DNA of 24,024 nucleotides, from the NCBI GenBank assembly GCA_964528575.1, contig CAZGTQ010000453.1:1-24024 (forward strand), in the 5' to 3' direction. This document shows, piece after piece, positions 22,927 through 24,024 of the stretch. Source of the stretch: CAZGTQ01 sp964528575 (GTDB lineage: Bacteria > Planctomycetota > UBA1135 > GCA-002686595). Position numbers and translations under genes: made by a program. Each line of letters starts with the position of its first letter. Within the stretch, counting starts at the first letter, position 1. Below the pieces are notes generated by a model, which worked only from the letters and a program-made list of their open reading frames with translations, searched no databases and was not told where the DNA came from.

Positions 22927-23073
22927 ATGGTTGAATCGCAGGGGCCGCTCGAGAGCACGAACGCTCCCGAGCCGGCGGACCAGCACGCAGAAGAGACGCG
23001 TCGGCCCAGCCGGCGCGCGTTCCTGACCGAGCGTTGCGCGTCTGTGCCGAGGGCATCGCGAAGAGCGGCTTGA
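22927..23073 (+). CDS. Short Tat-like leader peptide or truncated precursor
   Basis: A 48-codon frame starts at ATG 22927 after a strong GA-rich ribosome binding site. It has an acidic, Pro/Glu-rich N-terminus and then RRPSRRAFLT, which matches the twin-arginine SRRxFL core. After about base 23028 the frame no longer makes sense and ends at TGA 23071-23073, while the next frame over reads as a radical-SAM SPASM tail. The likely explanation is that the 5' end of a short exported peptide or protein was joined out of frame to a distant part of the next gene. It could have been a precursor peptide for the radical-SAM enzyme; that is inference. Confidence 0.4.
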   Translation: MVESQGPLESTNAPEPADQHAEETRRPSRRAFLTERCASVPRASRRAA

Positions 23074-23306
23074 ACTTGTGCGTCGACGAGGTGGACGACC
23101 TGCTCGAGGCCACGCCGTTGGTGCGCGAGCTGTTCTCCTCGGGTCTGGCGCTGTGCTCGACGTGCCGGGAGTGCCCCGAGGTCGAGATCTGCGGCGGGGG
23201 CTATCCGCCGCACCGCTACGCTCGCCGCAACGGATTCGACAACCCGTCCGTGTGGTGCGAGGACATCAAGAAGATCCTCGCGCACATCAGGAGCCACGTC
23301 GATGCC
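23031..23306 (+). pseudogene. Radical-SAM / SPASM domain C-terminal remnant
   Basis: About 92 codons without their own start resemble the C-terminal SPASM region of radical-SAM peptide maturases: LRVCAEGIAKSGLN, PLVRELFSSGLALCSTCREC, EICGGGYPPHRYARRNGFDN and PSVWCEDIKKILAHI. The cysteine spacing (CSTCREC...ICGG...WC) is that of the auxiliary iron-sulfur cluster site, and the GGGYPPHRY...GFDNPSV(W)C block recalls the FxsB-type maturases of RiPP systems. The CxxxCxxC radical-SAM core, about 250-300 residues, is absent, so the enzyme cannot be active. The frame has no stop before the next gene; it stays open to the window end. Confidence 0.65.
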
Positions 23307-24024
23307 GCCTGCCTTGCTCGACGCCGAGCGCCCGGTGGTGCTCTTCGTGAACGGCCTGGGCGACCATCTGCTCTGTCTGCCCGCGCTGCGCGCGCTCGCG
23401 CACCTGTTCGAGGGGCGCATGCGTCTGGTCTGCCGCGAGGGCTTCGGCGAGCTGCTCTTCGGCGACCTGCCCGTCGCCGGCTTCGTCGAGGAGCCGTTCG
23501 CCGGCGACCGCGAGGCGATCGCTCATCCCTTCGATGCGCGGGCGCTGGCGGAACGGATCTCCGACTGCGACCTCCTGCTCTCCCTGAACCCGTGGCACTC
23601 CGAGGACCTCGACCAGCTCCTGCGGTTCCTCGGCGACGTCGACAGCATCGGCTTCAACGGCGCATTCCGGCGCCCGTTGCGCGTCGACGAGAAGCGCGGG
23701 CGGCCGCGCGCCGCATCGTGGACGGCGTCCCCGGCTCGATGAAGGTGCTCGCGGTGCACGCGGACACTGGCCCGCACAAGATGCTCCCGGACGCGAGCTG
23801 GCGCGCGGTCCTCGATCCGTTCCTCGAGCGTCACGACGACTACCTCGTCTTCGCCGTCGGCGCGAGCGAGCGGATCGGCGACGAGGGGCCGCACGCCGAT
23901 CGGATCGTACCGTGCTACGGACTGCCGTTCGCGGTCTCGCTCGCCCTGATCGCCGAGGTCGACCTGTTCGCCGGCATCGACTCGTGCATGCTCCACGCCG
24001 CGGACCTGTTCGGCGTGCCAGGCG
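23302..24024 (+). pseudogene. GT9 family (heptosyltransferase-like) glycosyltransferase, frameshifted and cut by the window end
   Basis: The ATG at 23302 opens a GT9 N-terminal domain: RPVVLFVNGLGDHLLCLPAL, RLVCREGFGELLFGDLP and CDLLLSLNPWHSEDL. At about 23690-23715 the sense switches to another frame, where KVLAVHADTGPHKMLPD, VPCYGLPFAVSLALIAEVDL and FAGIDSCMLHAADLFGVPG form a GT9 C-terminal domain. The first frame ends at TGA 23740-23742. The material between the two domains looks shorter than usual, so a small internal deletion with frameshift is likely; a sequencing or assembly error is the alternative. GT9 enzymes add heptose or similar sugars to surface glycans. The end lies outside the window. 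Confidence 0.7.

Overview
The window is very GC-rich DNA (TA steps are rare) with short spacers. It carries many secreted or membrane proteins: lipid- and polysaccharide-type enzymes, a seven-motif FG-GAP propeller, carboxypeptidase-regulatory-like beta domains, an M28 peptidase and a tandem family of unrecognised exported proteins. This repertoire and the base composition suggest a bacterium of a high-GC Planctomycetota-like lineage. That is inference; there is no rRNA or other phylogenetic marker here. I found no tRNA, insertion sequence, integrase or CRISPR array.

Layout. 1-272: two truncated genes meet head-on, the end of a metallophosphoesterase-like frame and the start of a DUF433 gene, at a 12-bp palindrome. 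435-5638: seven tandem, same-strand units of one paralogous family of small exported proteins. Units 1 and 2 overlap by one base. Units 4, 5 and 6 are fused into one 635-codon frame with an internal signal peptide. Units 6 and 7 come from a 940-bp tandem duplication. 5665-6822: FG-GAP propeller. 6926-10400: ketoacyl synthase III-like enzyme, quinone-oxidoreductase-like MDR enzyme and an MBOAT acyltransferase. 10381-11328 (minus): EamA transporter. 11379-12979: membrane-anchored SGNH-hydrolase-like protein and MsrB. 13013-13423 (minus): SnoaL-like protein. 13541-14527: degenerate GGDEF-like protein with a coiled coil. 14528-14974: intergenic stretch with a structured segment and an array of five hairpins. 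14975-16399 (minus) phosphodiesterase and 16429-16782 (plus) Rieske protein diverge from an 18-bp palindromic promoter. 16843-17943: TlpA-like protein lacking the first active-site cysteine. 17953-20199 (minus): large beta-domain surface protein. 20303-21760: M28 peptidase. 21774-22667 (minus): glycosyltransferase. 22927-24024: broken locus with a Tat-like leader, a radical-SAM SPASM tail and a frameshifted GT9 glycosyltransferase that runs off the window.

Genes that probably work together: the MBOAT protein (8952-10400) and the SGNH-like protein (11379-12578) resemble the AlgI/AlgJ-type pairs that acylate exported polysaccharides. The two glycosyltransferases around the SPASM remnant suggest a surface-glycan or modified-peptide locus that has been damaged.

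The strongest regulatory signal is a recurring G(C/G)TANNNT box just upstream of many starts. In five cases it lies only 6-8 bases before a start codon, which predicts leaderless transcripts. The most unusual features are the tandem exported-protein family with near-identical 5' ends and diverged bodies, and the hairpin array whose four-base loops vary yet always read as a stop codon (TAA, TGA or TAG) on the minus strand.
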